From: Bacteroides sp. M10
GTDB taxonomy: Bacteria > Bacteroidota > Bacteroidia > Bacteroidales > Bacteroidaceae
Assembly: GCF_014334015.1 (NCBI RefSeq)
Contig: NZ_CP060488.1
Coordinates: forward strand, 248,001-312,000
Reading direction: 5' to 3'
DNA length: 64,000 bases
The notes under the pieces are model-generated. The model was not told the DNA's origin, searched no databases, and saw only the letters and a list, made by a program, of their open reading frames with translations. The position numbers were made by a program, and so were the translations under genes. How positions within the stretch are numbered: position 1 is the stretch's first letter; each line of letters opens with the position of its first letter. Positions 1 to 10,129 of the stretch are shown piece by piece.

Positions 1-440
1 TTATCATTTTCAGTCATATTAGCAAAAACTGGTTCCCCGTTTTTCTCCTTTTCTTCAATATAAGTCAATGGAGAGGTAGCTCCTGTTACAGAACGATATA
101 ATATTGAAAATGTCTTCTCAAATTGTTGCCCTGTAACATCGAAAGTAGACATTTGACGAGGATACCAATAAAGTGCTTCCTGCTCATAAGCACCTTGCGG
201 ATTAACCGTAGACAAATCAGCTACCAATTCTTGATAGTAAGGGATAATACCGATAGGTGCCTGCCAGTTAGGATTCTGAAAAAGAGTATTATATGGATCA
301 GCAACAGAATATTCCAAGTCATCAACCGATAACCAAGGATTAGACTCTGGACGCTCCAGTTCAAAAAAATTATCCATATCACAGGAAGCAAGAACTGCCA
401 TACCGGATAAGGCTATTATTATATTTTTTATTGCTTTCAT
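1..440 (-). CDS. SusD/RagB-family outer-membrane glycan-binding lipoprotein, N-terminal part only
   Basis: Surface lipoprotein that binds oligosaccharide and lids the SusC porin. Only the first 146 codons are in the window; the gene runs off the left edge. The start is the ATG whose complement is at 438-440. The N-terminus is a short hydrophobic stretch ending in a lipobox (VLASC, Cys around residue 20), followed by the aromatic- and Asn-rich sequence usual for mature SusD N-termini. It follows susC on the minus strand with a 15-bp gap, the standard SusC-SusD order, so both are almost surely cotranscribed from upstream of 3617. Ligand specificity cannot be read from this fragment. Confidence 0.88.
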   Translation of the reverse strand, partial: MKAIKNIIIALSGMAVLASCDMDNFFELERPESNPWLSVDDLEYSVADPYNTLFQNPNWQAPIGIIPYYQELVADLSTVNPQGAYEQEALYWYPRQMSTFDVTGQQFEKTFSILYRSVTGATSPLTYIEEKEKNGEPVFANMTEND

Positions 441-455
441 AATTCAAATATTTAA

Positions 456-3400
456 TTAAAATTTAAAGTTAATACCTGCGGAGAATATACGAGTTTGCGG
501 CATCTCACTACCGGAAAATATAGCCCCTTGCGCATTTGCACCTGTTTGATCTTTTACTCTGACTTCAGGGTCATAGCCATTAAATGAGGTAATAGTAAAA
601 AGGTTGACGGCTGAAACATAAACTCTTAGAGCATCAATATTTATTTTTGAGCAGATTTTTTGTGGAAGTGTATATCCTAAAGTCAAATTACGCAAACGCA
701 AATAAGCACTTTTCTCCAGATACTTAGTGTGACCAGCATCGTGTTTTATATAAGTCACATTTTGTTTATCATTTCCATTATCATCATAATTATATTTATC
801 CTGCCAACGAAGTTGCGGATACTCTGCAATATCTCCCGGTTTCTTCCATGACTTCTCATAAAGATCAGCAGTCATATTATTACGTCCATCCCCTACAAAT
901 GATTTTGTATATCTATGGTAGTTAAAAGTATAACTGCCTAAAGAAAGATAAAACATAAATGATAAATCAAATGCTTTATATTTAAAGTTATTTGTCCATC
1001 CCATATACACCTTAGGAAGAGCTGTTTTACCCTCTTGGATAATACGATGTTTATTCACATTTGATTGAGTTGCAGGAATCAACTTTCCAGTTTTCACCGT
1101 CTCACCAGTCTTATTGTAACGATCAAGATCTATTTCATAAATCATACCAATACCTTTTTCCGGATCAACTCCTGCCCATTCCGCCATAAAATAAGTACCT
1201 AAAGCTAGATCTTTTTTCGTTATTGCTCCCGGACGTGTATTAATAATACCCGTTCCTTTAGCATCAACACTCGCATCAAGAGCTGTTACCTTATTCATGT
1301 TTGTTGTTAAATTATAGTTCATGCTCCATTCAAAGTCCTTCTTGACTAAAGTTACATTAATATCAAATTCAAATCCCTGATTATACATAGAACCCACATT
1401 TGCCCACATCGAATTATTTTCAGCATTTCCCCCACTATTGGTTATACCAGCAGAAGCAGGTAATTGCACACGCATCAGCATGTCACTTGTTGTACGACGA
1501 TAATATGCTATAGAACCATTTATCTTATTGTTGAATAGTGCATAGTCAAGCCCTAGGTCGATACTTTTATTCTTTTCCCATTTTGCTGCTTTATTAGCAA
1601 TATTCCAAAGGAACATATTCTGCATATTATTATAGTATTGCTTACTCTTTATACTATAAGAGTTCTTCGTTACTTCCGAGGGTATATTCTGATTACCAGT
1701 CTCACCATAGCTACCACGTAATTTCAATAATGAAATAAAATCAGCATTGCGCATGAAGGGTTCATCAGAAATAATCCAACCTCCAGAAACTGAATAGAAA
1801 TTTCCAAAACGATTTTCCTTCACAAACTTAGACGATCCTTCACGTACAAATGACGCTCCAATCAAATAACGCTGTTTGAATTTATAATCGATACGATTAA
1901 AGAAACTAAATGTATAGCTTTCACCTCCTATATAAGCACTATTATTTCCCAGCATAGTACCAATAATCTTAGGCTCTTGAAATTCACCACTCAAATTTTT
2001 ACCCGCTACAACAGCATTATCCGTGTAGCTCCTGTTTGCTTCAATACCTGTCACAATATCCAGACCATGATCTGTCCACTCACGATTGTATTTGGCAAAG
2101 GCATGATATTGTTGAGATTTAGTTGTTTTTTTACTTTTATTACCTTGATTACCATCCACATTACCAGTATTGTTAATCAAGCCAGATAACCAATAATCAC
2201 TTTGCGCCAGTCCATATCCATAACTTGCATCTGCGCGGACAGCAAGACCTTTTATCCATTTCAAGTTAACATCCATATAAAGAGTAGTACGGAAACTAAA
2301 GTTCTCACCTGTACTCAACTGATAATCATTATCAAGTGTAGCTGTCGGGTGCCCATCTGCCATTTGCGGATTCCAATACCCTGTAGGGTCTTCCGGATCA
2401 TACACTTTTCGCCACGGGAATTTATCAGAAACCACTGCCCACTTATTTGTAGATTTCTTACGGTCGAACTTCAAAAAAGACTGGGTTCCTAAAGTCACAA
2501 TACCTTTTTTAAATTCATTGTTCAAACGTGCACTAACCGAATTCATACTGAGTCCTTTCAAACTAGACTCATCTGAGCGATAATTAACAGATGCATAAGT
2601 CGTTGAATTCTCTCCTCCTTGGTTCAAAGCCACATTTATATCATGGAAATGTCCCATACGAGTCACCAGATCAACCCAGTCCATATCTGTATTCATTGCT
2701 TCTTCACGAGTGATCGGAGAAGTCCAATTGGAATAATACGGTTCAATTATATCTTTCTGTGGGTCAAGTGGATTTAGCCCGACATTAGCACGTGCCTCAT
2801 CCATTATATCAAAATAAGTTTTTGTATTAGCTAGTCCTAAATCCGAATTAGTAATAGGAGTGATACCACCTTCATAATGAACATCAAATTTAAGTCCGCC
2901 TTTTTTTCCTTTCTTCGTTGTAACAATAATCACACCATTTGCACCGCGAGAACCATAAATAGCGGTTGCAGCAGCATCCTTCAACACCTCTATTGACTCA
3001 ATATCGTTTGAGTTCACCATTGTAGAACCTCCGCCCACAATACCGTCAACAACCCAAAGCGGATCACTTCCCGACGCAATAGAACCAATACCACGAATCT
3101 TAATTTGTGGAGTACTACCCGGCATGCCATCGTTCACAACTTGTACACCAGAAGCCAGTCCCTGCAAAGAGTTTTCAAAGCGACCACCTTGCATTAGTGA
3201 CATTTCCTCACTTTTAATTTTAGAAACAGATCCTATCATATCACGGCGTTTCTTAGTTCCATAGGCAATCACGACTACATCGTCAATTACCACCGAATTT
3301 TCCGTTAATATAACATCAATCACGCGGCGTTTACCCGGAACAATTTCTTGATTATCAAATCCCATATAACTAAATCGGAGGGAAGAAGATTCTTTCTGTA

Positions 3401-3617
3401 CTGCAATACTATACCGACCATTCATATCGGTAACCGTACCATTCGTTGTTCCTTGTTCCAAAACCGAAACGCCTACAAGAGGTTCTCCTTTCGGATCAAC
3501 TACTTTACCTGTAATTGTTGTATTCTGTCCCCATACAGACAACGTCGGTAAGATAAGTCCAATCATCAGCACCAGTAGGAACCGAGATCGCAATCCAATG
3601 TGTGTAAATGAATTCAT
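456..3617 (-). CDS. SusC/RagA-family TonB-dependent outer-membrane transporter
   Basis: Imports oligosaccharides across the outer membrane with its SusD partner. 1053 residues, normal for SusC. Domains in order: signal peptide (1 to about 30, ending VWGQ), carboxypeptidase-D-like regulatory domain (about 33-105, TITGKVVDPKGEPLVGVSV), a TonB-box-like segment (VVVIAYGTKKRRD), plug domain (about 125-235, with the IRGIGS and GANGVIIVTTKKGK motifs typical of SusC) and a long beta-barrel ending in the aromatic C-terminal strand INFKF. There is no N-terminal STN or anti-sigma-interacting domain, so control probably lies with the HTCS regulator encoded at 10.1-14.2 kb rather than an ECF sigma/anti-sigma pair. 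SusD follows directly; the enzyme operon is divergent. Confidence 0.95.
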   Translation of the reverse strand: MNSFTHIGLRSRFLLVLMIGLILPTLSVWGQNTTITGKVVDPKGEPLVGVSVLEQGTTNGTVTDMNGRYSIAVQKESSSLRFSYMGFDNQEIVPGKRRVIDVILTENSVVIDDVVVIAYGTKKRRDMIGSVSKIKSEEMSLMQGGRFENSLQGLASGVQVVNDGMPGSTPQIKIRGIGSIASGSDPLWVVDGIVGGGSTMVNSNDIESIEVLKDAAATAIYGSRGANGVIIVTTKKGKKGGLKFDVHYEGGITPITNSDLGLANTKTYFDIMDEARANVGLNPLDPQKDIIEPYYSNWTSPITREEAMNTDMDWVDLVTRMGHFHDINVALNQGGENSTTYASVNYRSDESSLKGLSMNSVSARLNNEFKKGIVTLGTQSFLKFDRKKSTNKWAVVSDKFPWRKVYDPEDPTGYWNPQMADGHPTATLDNDYQLSTGENFSFRTTLYMDVNLKWIKGLAVRADASYGYGLAQSDYWLSGLINNTGNVDGNQGNKSKKTTKSQQYHAFAKYNREWTDHGLDIVTGIEANRSYTDNAVVAGKNLSGEFQEPKIIGTMLGNNSAYIGGESYTFSFFNRIDYKFKQRYLIGASFVREGSSKFVKENRFGNFYSVSGGWIISDEPFMRNADFISLLKLRGSYGETGNQNIPSEVTKNSYSIKSKQYYNNMQNMFLWNIANKAAKWEKNKSIDLGLDYALFNNKINGSIAYYRRTTSDMLMRVQLPASAGITNSGGNAENNSMWANVGSMYNQGFEFDINVTLVKKDFEWSMNYNLTTNMNKVTALDASVDAKGTGIINTRPGAITKKDLALGTYFMAEWAGVDPEKGIGMIYEIDLDRYNKTGETVKTGKLIPATQSNVNKHRIIQEGKTALPKVYMGWTNNFKYKAFDLSFMFYLSLGSYTFNYHRYTKSFVGDGRNNMTADLYEKSWKKPGDIAEYPQLRWQDKYNYDDNGNDKQNVTYIKHDAGHTKYLEKSAYLRLRNLTLGYTLPQKICSKINIDALRVYVSAVNLFTITSFNGYDPEVRVKDQTGANAQGAIFSGSEMPQTRIFSAGINFKF

Positions 3618-3667
3618 AATAATTAAAAATTTAATAAAGGTTACTTAGTATTGTTTAACTATGGATG

Positions 3668-3695
3668 CAAAATTAGGCATTAGATAGCACGGCAA
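3668..3695 (-). promoter_or_regulatory. Candidate promoter of the susC-susD operon
   Basis: On the minus strand a TAATTTTG box (complement at 3668-3675) matches the Bacteroidales -7 consensus TAnnTTTG and lies about 50 bp upstream of the susC start. A TTG (complement at 3693-3695) 17 bp further upstream is a weak -33. The 345-bp region 3618-3962 has no gene; it holds this promoter and the divergent one at 3921, and presumably the HTCS operator, which I could not pick out. Confidence 0.4.
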
Positions 3696-3920
3696 TTAAC
3701 ACTCATGCTTCAAAATATATGAGAATAGCATCTTCGTCACAACACTGGTTACATTTATATAATACATGTTACATGATGTGCAAAATCAAATAGTTTATGT
3801 CAGTTTCAACCGCCATGTTTTTCATATTTTCTGCAATGATATAAAATACTTCGAATAACTCATGAAACAAATCTCATATATTTTGAAATACCTTTATTAA
3901 AAAGATTGGCTAAATCACGG

Positions 3921-3928
3921 TACTTTTG
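3921..3928 (+). promoter_or_regulatory. Candidate -7 box of the PUL enzyme operon
   Basis: TACTTTTG matches TAnnTTTG and lies 35 bp before the ATG at 3963. No clear TTTG is seen at -33, which would fit a promoter that needs an activator such as the HTCS protein. The box lies inside the in-frame open stretch upstream of 3963, which argues against any start upstream of it. Confidence 0.45.
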
Positions 3929-3962
3929 CACTTGTTCAATTTCCAATAATCAATATAATACA

Positions 3963-6077
3963 ATGAAACATTTACTTATTTTATTATTAGCCTGTATTTT
4001 CTCATTTCCCTGTTTGGGACAAAGTATTATCCAGCTTTCTCCACTTCAAGGAGAAAACTCCATCCAAACAGCCATTGAGAAAGCTGCAATGAATGGAAGC
4101 TCCATTTTACTTCATGATGGAGATTATATTCTTAATAAGAGTATAGAAATAAAAGACTGTAAGAAAGGAGTAATAATAAAAGGTAAAAATCCAGGAAAGG
4201 TACAATTCCGGTGCGATAAACCTTTGAAAGGGAAACTAAAACCAGTTAGAGATATCCAAATAGAAAGTAGAATTCATCCGAAGGCTCAAGAAAAGATTAT
4301 GGAGATAGATTTATCGGAAATAGGTATCAACATTCCGAGTTTTCCCGCTTTAATGAAAGAACGGAAAAACTTTCCACAACTCATTTACAACAATGAGTTA
4401 CTCCCCCTTTCACGCTATCCTAACAAAGGTTATCTGTATATGAAAAAGGTTATAGATAATTTTGGAACAGCTGAACAAGGAGGAACTTTTGAATATAGCG
4501 ATCCAGAACATGCCAAATGGGTAAATACCGTAAAGGACGGTGTATGGTTTACAGGATACTGGCGTATCCCCTGGCAAGCTTGGACAGTACGTATAAAAGA
4601 AATCAATCCCATTAAACAAACGGTCACTCATAGCGTAGGGATAGAAACAAAGAATGGAAAAGATGTAGGTATATTTGGCGGTATCGGTTCTAAATATCAT
4701 CGACCATACGGTTCGGGAAAAGAAGAATATTATGTAGAGAACTTGCTCGAAGAAATAGATCAGCCGGGAGAATGGTGTATTGATTTTACAACTCAAAAGT
4801 TGTATCTTTTCCCTCCCCAACATTTCGATGAGAACTTACTAAGTATCGTATCAGATATTACTCCATTGATTAATATTACAAATTCCAGTCATATAAAAAT
4901 AGAGAATATCTCCTTTAAAAATCATCTAGGCAACGGTATCATTATAAAAGATGCCACAGACTGTTTAGTTGCCGGATGTAACTTCAAAAATATATTAGGA
5001 AATGCATTAATCATTCAGGGAGGAAAACAAAATAGAATACAAAGTAATAATTTTGACTACATTGGACGTACCTGCATTGAAGTCTCTGGAGGTAATAGAA
5101 AAAATTTGGTTCCTTGTAAACATTTAATAGAAAATAATTATTTCACTCGTTTTGGCGAAATTCAACGTAGTTATGCACCGGCCGTAAAACTGGGAGCTTT
5201 TACTACAGGAATCGGAGTAGAAGAAGGCAATGCAGTTGGAATCACAGTCCGGCACAATCTAGTACACAATGCTCCTCACGCAGCTTTCATTTATGGAGGA
5301 AACAACAATATTATGGAATATAATGAAGTATTCGACATAGCTCAAGTTACAGGTGACGTCGGGGCCTTTTATAGCCGTTGGGATTGGACCTCACGAGGTA
5401 ATGTTCTACGCTACAACTTTATTCATCATTCACCACGAGCGAATGCCCTATATGCAGACGATGGACATGCCGGAGATTCAATTTATAACAATGTGGTCTA
5501 CCAAGTTGTTTCTGGCACTATCGTTGGAGGAGGACATTGTAATTATATTCACAATAATCTATACTTTAATTGCAGTGCAGCAGGCATAAGTATTGATGCC
5601 CGTGGCAAAAAGCGAAATTACAATGCACAAAACCCTGAATTCAGTCATCTATTCGATGTTTTCCAAATTAACGAAGGAAACTGGGACAACACCTATCCGG
5701 GAATTAGTAAGTTTCTACAAACCGAGCATTTGGAATTACCCATTGATAACAGTATAGCAGATAACACATTTATCAATTGTCGTTGTGGATTACGAAAAGA
5801 AGGGAAAGATGAAGATTTTCAATATTCACACTTTGGAAACAATACGAATTTACTAATTCCGGATTTAAACTTTCAGGAAATATCGATTCTAAAGAGCTTA
5901 AAAAACATACAAGGAGTTGACTCTATAGAAAAATATCAATTAGAGAAATGCGGACTATATACAGATAAATATCGCACTTCTCTACCAGACAGAATACTAT
6001 TAATAAACTCTATACAGCAACAAAAAGAGGGATTTGATTCTATTAAAGATCAACAAGTTACTAATAATAATCAATAA
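3963..6077 (+). CDS. Secreted right-handed parallel beta-helix protein, probable glycan-active enzyme
   Basis: Probably a periplasmic or surface carbohydrate-active enzyme. 704 residues from the ATG at 3963, chosen because it begins a clean signal peptide (MKHLLILLLACIFSFPCLGQ) and follows the -7 box at 3921. After about 60 residues comes a pectate-lyase-like beta-helix, shown by repeated short strands ending in Asn ladders (IENNYF, VRHNLVHNA, MEYNEVFD, LRYNFIHHS, IYNNVVY, IHNNLYF) between about residues 290 and 560. The early ARWPN-like motif (here LSRYPNKG) and the general layout resemble GH141-type beta-helix proteins, but I cannot separate GH141 from other beta-helix families by eye. First gene of a four-gene enzyme operon; the next gene starts 7 bp downstream. 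Confidence 0.8.
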   Translation: MKHLLILLLACIFSFPCLGQSIIQLSPLQGENSIQTAIEKAAMNGSSILLHDGDYILNKSIEIKDCKKGVIIKGKNPGKVQFRCDKPLKGKLKPVRDIQIESRIHPKAQEKIMEIDLSEIGINIPSFPALMKERKNFPQLIYNNELLPLSRYPNKGYLYMKKVIDNFGTAEQGGTFEYSDPEHAKWVNTVKDGVWFTGYWRIPWQAWTVRIKEINPIKQTVTHSVGIETKNGKDVGIFGGIGSKYHRPYGSGKEEYYVENLLEEIDQPGEWCIDFTTQKLYLFPPQHFDENLLSIVSDITPLINITNSSHIKIENISFKNHLGNGIIIKDATDCLVAGCNFKNILGNALIIQGGKQNRIQSNNFDYIGRTCIEVSGGNRKNLVPCKHLIENNYFTRFGEIQRSYAPAVKLGAFTTGIGVEEGNAVGITVRHNLVHNAPHAAFIYGGNNNIMEYNEVFDIAQVTGDVGAFYSRWDWTSRGNVLRYNFIHHSPRANALYADDGHAGDSIYNNVVYQVVSGTIVGGGHCNYIHNNLYFNCSAAGISIDARGKKRNYNAQNPEFSHLFDVFQINEGNWDNTYPGISKFLQTEHLELPIDNSIADNTFINCRCGLRKEGKDEDFQYSHFGNNTNLLIPDLNFQEISILKSLKNIQGVDSIEKYQLEKCGLYTDKYRTSLPDRILLINSIQQQKEGFDSIKDQQVTNNNQ

Positions 6078-6084
6078 TATCATC

Positions 6085-7833
6085 ATGAGAAAACACCTAT
6101 TTCCGGTCCTTTTGCTAGCCAACACACTGTGGAGTTGCTTGTTTGCTCAAGCTCCCATCATCATGGATATGGTTCACCATAATCCAGGTGAGGCTTTCAC
6201 AAACACATGGTTCAACGAACCCCAAAATCTAGCACAGTATGGTTTTAACGCCCAAGTAGTTAATGAATTCCAATCAGTGCATACTGCTATAACATATAGC
6301 AGTTTAAATCCGAAAATATGCCCTATCGGTTCTAAAGAACGTCAATGGAGCGACTCTGTTGCCGCACGTATAGAAAATAAAATTGAAGCTATCCATGAAG
6401 CAGGATTGGAAGCATACTACTTTACTGATATTATCGTACTTCCCAAACATCTGGTAGAAATTTATAAAAATGAGATTTGTGATACATCAGGACGCATTGA
6501 TTTCACTCGTCCTAAAACACAAGAGATACACCGAATCATGCTTCGAGAAATATTTGAACGTTTTCCAAAACTTGACGGTTTGGTTATTCGTGTAGGAGAA
6601 ACTTACCTACAAAACACACCCTATCATACAGGTAATGGTCCCATACCCAGAAACGAAAAATCCTGGGAGCATAATTCCACTTATAAAACAGATGGAGGAG
6701 AAAAGATACACCGCAACTTAATGAACCTATTGAGAGAAGAAGTATGCATACATCAAAATAAAAAAGTATTCTACCGTACATGGGATTTTGGCTATTTTCA
6801 TATCAATCCTCAATACTATCTTTCTGTGACAAATGGTGTTGAGCCTCATCCCAACCTATATCTATGTATAAAACACGTACAAGGAGATTATCATCGTACT
6901 TATAAATTCAATCCAACATTAGGAATAGGTAAACACAAACAAATTGTAGAAATTGAGTGCCAACGTGAATATGAAGGTAAAGGAGCATACCCCAATTATA
7001 TTGCAGATGGCGTACTGAATGGATTTGAGGAATTGAAATCAGACTCTCAACCTTACTGTTTGAACCAATTAAAATCAAATTCTAATTTTGCAGGTATCTG
7101 GACGTGGTCAAGAGGAGGAGGTTGGAGAGGTCCCTACATTAAAAATGAATTATGGTGCGACGTCAACGTGGCAATACTTGCTAATTGGGCAAACCATATG
7201 TCATTACCGGAAAAAGATTTATTCAAAGAATACGCCATAGTCAATGGATTCAAGGGAAAAGATGTAGAACGTTTCCACCGTCTCTCTCTTTTGTCCGCTG
7301 ACGCTATTGTCAGAGGGAGAGCTTCTTTAGTCTTACCTATCAATGTATGGTGGACAAGAGATCAATTCATCGGAGGAGAAAAGGAATTAAAGCAGAATCT
7401 CAAAACAATTATAGAACAAGACCTGACTCACAAAGTTTTATTGGAAAAATCTCAAAGTGTTACTATCTGGAAAGAGATTGTTTCACTTGCTAATAAAATA
7501 CAAACAGGTAATCTGGAACTAAGACGTTACTTACAAACTTCTGCTGAATACGGATTCCTTTTATATTCGATATATGAACAAGGATGGATTATCATGCTCA
7601 AGGGTTACGAAGGAGACATGAGCGGACAGTACGACACAAAGAGTATTTGCAAAGCCATCGACAATTATGATCGGTTATGGAAAGAATATAAACTATTTGC
7701 AGAAACGCATCCGGATTGTGCTACGCTCTATGAACCTTATAGTTTTGATTTCAACAATCCTCCACTTTATCACGATTTAAAGCAAGGTTTAAATCCTACC
7801 GTAGATAAATACAGAACTATAGATAAACCATAA
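6085..7833 (+). CDS. Secreted TIM-barrel-like protein, putative glycoside hydrolase of unassigned family
   Basis: 582 residues from the ATG at 6085 (signal peptide MRKHLFPVLLLANTLWSCLFAQ); an in-frame ATG upstream would add 17 residues and overlap the previous gene. Conserved-looking acidic and aromatic motifs occur where catalytic strands of a barrel would end: RVGETY, a second motif EIECQREYEGKG at about residues 290-300, and WTWSRGGGWRGP. These recall alpha-glucuronidase-type (GH67/GH115-like) barrels, but I do not recognise the family with certainty. A helical C-terminal region follows from about residue 370. It sits between the beta-helix enzyme and the SGNH-like hydrolase with gaps of only 7 and 6 bp, so it almost certainly acts on the same glycan. 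Confidence 0.65.
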   Translation: MRKHLFPVLLLANTLWSCLFAQAPIIMDMVHHNPGEAFTNTWFNEPQNLAQYGFNAQVVNEFQSVHTAITYSSLNPKICPIGSKERQWSDSVAARIENKIEAIHEAGLEAYYFTDIIVLPKHLVEIYKNEICDTSGRIDFTRPKTQEIHRIMLREIFERFPKLDGLVIRVGETYLQNTPYHTGNGPIPRNEKSWEHNSTYKTDGGEKIHRNLMNLLREEVCIHQNKKVFYRTWDFGYFHINPQYYLSVTNGVEPHPNLYLCIKHVQGDYHRTYKFNPTLGIGKHKQIVEIECQREYEGKGAYPNYIADGVLNGFEELKSDSQPYCLNQLKSNSNFAGIWTWSRGGGWRGPYIKNELWCDVNVAILANWANHMSLPEKDLFKEYAIVNGFKGKDVERFHRLSLLSADAIVRGRASLVLPINVWWTRDQFIGGEKELKQNLKTIIEQDLTHKVLLEKSQSVTIWKEIVSLANKIQTGNLELRRYLQTSAEYGFLLYSIYEQGWIIMLKGYEGDMSGQYDTKSICKAIDNYDRLWKEYKLFAETHPDCATLYEPYSFDFNNPPLYHDLKQGLNPTVDKYRTIDKP

Positions 7834-7839
7834 AAAAAT

Positions 7840-8616
7840 ATGAAAAAGACATTTCTAGCCGTATTGTTATTCCATATTTTCATTGGAATAGCAATAGCAC
7901 AGAGCTCATCAAAATCAACAGAATACAAAATCTTATTGACGGGAGCTTCATTCGCTTCTCCGCAAAACGGATGGTTTGAAATTGGTTGCCGTAAACTGAA
8001 TGCACAAGCCATTAACCGGGCTATAGGCGGGGAAGCCATAGCAAACACTGCCAACCGAATGGCGGATGGTACTCTTTACTCCAAAGAAGAATTGGAAGAA
8101 ATTGATGCATTAGTCATTATGCAAGTGCATAATAAAGATGTGTATGAAGAACTTCAGTTAAAAGACAAATACACAAATTACGAAGTTCCGTTTGATCGTA
8201 GCAATTATGCGGCCGCCTATGATTATGTCATCAAACGCTATATTACAGAATGTTATGAATTACGCAACGACACTACATCTAAATACTATAATACTCCTTA
8301 TGGTAAGCCTGCAATTATTGTATTATGTACTCACTGGCATGATTGCCGTACCGTTTATAATGCAAGCATTAGAAAGCTTGCTGCTAAATGGGGACTTCCT
8401 TTAATTGAATTTGATAAATATATCGGATTTTCAAAAAATGTATTGCATCCTGTCACCCAAAAGCCATTCAGCCAACTATATTCCACGGATATCCAAGTGA
8501 CAGAAGGTATAGCCTATGGACATCATCCCATACGGGGAGAACACTCATATATGCAGCAACGAATGGCAGCTATTTTCGTTGATTCAATGAACAAAATATT
8601 ACCTATAAAACAATAA
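7840..8616 (+). CDS. Secreted SGNH/GDSL-like hydrolase (DUF5040-like)
   Basis: 258 residues with a signal peptide (MKKTFLAVLLFHIFIGIAIAQ). LLTGASFASPQNGWFE near the start looks like an SGNH block I with the nucleophile Ser in GASF, and YGHHPIRGEH near the C-terminus can supply the block V histidine. The middle (VLCTHWHDCRTVY) is Cys- and His-containing. This arrangement fits the DUF5040 group of Bacteroides PUL proteins; a deacetylase or esterase role on the PUL substrate is an inference. Start is fixed by the 6-bp gap after the previous gene; the stop is followed after 2 bp by the fucosidase ATG, so the genes are cotranscribed. Confidence 0.65.
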   Translation: MKKTFLAVLLFHIFIGIAIAQSSSKSTEYKILLTGASFASPQNGWFEIGCRKLNAQAINRAIGGEAIANTANRMADGTLYSKEELEEIDALVIMQVHNKDVYEELQLKDKYTNYEVPFDRSNYAAAYDYVIKRYITECYELRNDTTSKYYNTPYGKPAIIVLCTHWHDCRTVYNASIRKLAAKWGLPLIEFDKYIGFSKNVLHPVTQKPFSQLYSTDIQVTEGIAYGHHPIRGEHSYMQQRMAAIFVDSMNKILPIKQ

Positions 8617-8618
8617 AT

Positions 8619-10004
8619 ATGAAAAGAGTTATTATATACACCTTCCTTTTTCTATCTCTCATTTGTCAGAAAATGAATGCCACTCCCCCTTCACAAAGGC
8701 AGTCTGATTCTCCCATAAATAAAACAGAACGTATGTCTTGGTGGACGCATGACAGATTCGGTCTATTTATCCACTGGGGGCTTTATGCCATGCCTGCCCG
8801 TCACGAATGGGTAAAGAGTAGAGAAAAAATGTCCGATGAACATTATAACCGATACAAAGACTTATTTAATCCCGATTTATACAATCCGGAAGAATGGGCA
8901 CATATGGCAAAATCAGCCGGGGTTAAATATATGGTTTTCACCACTAAGCATCATGATGGATTTTGCATGTGGGACAGCAAATATACTGATTACAAAATAA
9001 CCAATACACCTTATAAAAAGGATATTCTAAAACCACTGGTTAATGCTTTCCGTAACGAAGGCATACGCATAGGATTTTATTATTCACTACTGGATTGGCA
9101 TCATCCTGATTTTACCATCGACCGTAATCATCCACAAATGCCGCAAAATCCTGAATTATTGAAAGAACTGAATAAAAACCGTAATATGGCAAATTACCGG
9201 GAATATATGAAAAATCAATTAACCGAATTGCTCACCGAATTCGGACAAATTGATGAACTTTTCATGGATTATACCTATGCTGAAGGAGAAAATGGTAAAA
9301 ACAGCAAAGACTGGGATGCAGAAGGCATTATCAAATTAGCACGAAAATTACAGCCACAAATCATTATAAACAATCGACTCGGATTAGCAGAAAACAATCA
9401 AGGATGGGATTACATCACCCCAGAACAATTTATGCCACAACAATGGCCTACCATAAATAACCTACGAGTTCCTTGGGAAACCTGCCAAACTTTTTCCGGT
9501 TCATGGGGTTATAACCGTGATGAATACAGTTGGAAAAGTGTACATCAACTAATTGTAATGTTAGCTGAAACTGTAAGTAAAGGAGGAAACCTACTATTGA
9601 ATGTTGGACCAACAGCAAGAGGTGTTTTTGATGAACGCGCAATAGAACGTTTAAATGGCTTGGCACATTGGATGCGCTTTCACAGTAATTCTATTTATGG
9701 ATGTACTGCCGCCCCATCAGAGTACTCTTGCCCTAACAATTGCATTCTCACATATAACCCTAGTACTAAACGGCTATACATACATGTTTTAGAATGGCCA
9801 TTTAAATCCTTATATTTAAAACAATACAAAGGAAAAATCAAATATGCTCAATTATTGAATGACAATTCAGAGCTAAAATTTCGAACAGAAACCCAAAAGG
9901 GAAGCCACATGACAGAGAACACAGGAGCTGATGACATCATCATTACTTTACCAGTAGAACGTCCTAACGTCGAAGTACCTGTTATAGAACTCGTACTGGA
10001 ATAA
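8619..10004 (+). CDS. GH29 alpha-L-fucosidase
   Basis: Releases alpha-linked L-fucose with retention of configuration. 461 residues with a signal peptide (to about residue 21, NATP). Diagnostic GH29 motifs are present: WWTHDRFGLFIHWGLYAMPARHEW near residue 40, VKYMVFTTKHHDGFCMWDS, GFYYSLLDWHHPDF, and the nucleophile Asp in DELFMDY (D217 by codon count). KGGNLLLNVGPTARG closes the barrel, and a beta-sandwich C-terminal domain follows. Last gene of the operon that starts at 3963. Its presence shows that the PUL target carries fucose; it does not identify the polymer. Confidence 0.95.
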   Translation: MKRVIIYTFLFLSLICQKMNATPPSQRQSDSPINKTERMSWWTHDRFGLFIHWGLYAMPARHEWVKSREKMSDEHYNRYKDLFNPDLYNPEEWAHMAKSAGVKYMVFTTKHHDGFCMWDSKYTDYKITNTPYKKDILKPLVNAFRNEGIRIGFYYSLLDWHHPDFTIDRNHPQMPQNPELLKELNKNRNMANYREYMKNQLTELLTEFGQIDELFMDYTYAEGENGKNSKDWDAEGIIKLARKLQPQIIINNRLGLAENNQGWDYITPEQFMPQQWPTINNLRVPWETCQTFSGSWGYNRDEYSWKSVHQLIVMLAETVSKGGNLLLNVGPTARGVFDERAIERLNGLAHWMRFHSNSIYGCTAAPSEYSCPNNCILTYNPSTKRLYIHVLEWPFKSLYLKQYKGKIKYAQLLNDNSELKFRTETQKGSHMTENTGADDIIITLPVERPNVEVPVIELVLE

Positions 10005-10044
10005 GCTAAATGATATGATTTACCATTAATTCTTTCCCAAGAGT

Positions 10045-10107
10045 CCTTATCCATTATAAATATGATTGGATAAGGAAATTCCTGCCTCCAAATAGGAGGA
10101 ATCTTGT
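10045..10107. terminator. Tandem hairpins between convergent PUL enzyme operon and HTCS gene
   Basis: Two inverted repeats in the 125-bp convergent gap: CCTTATCCA (10045-10053) with TGGATAAGG (10067-10075), and an ATTCCT.CCTCC...GGAGGAAT stem right after it (about 10078-10103). No long T-tract follows either one. They are placed to stop transcription from both sides. Confidence 0.5.
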
Positions 10108-10129
10108 TCGTGGATGATAAAGTTATAAT

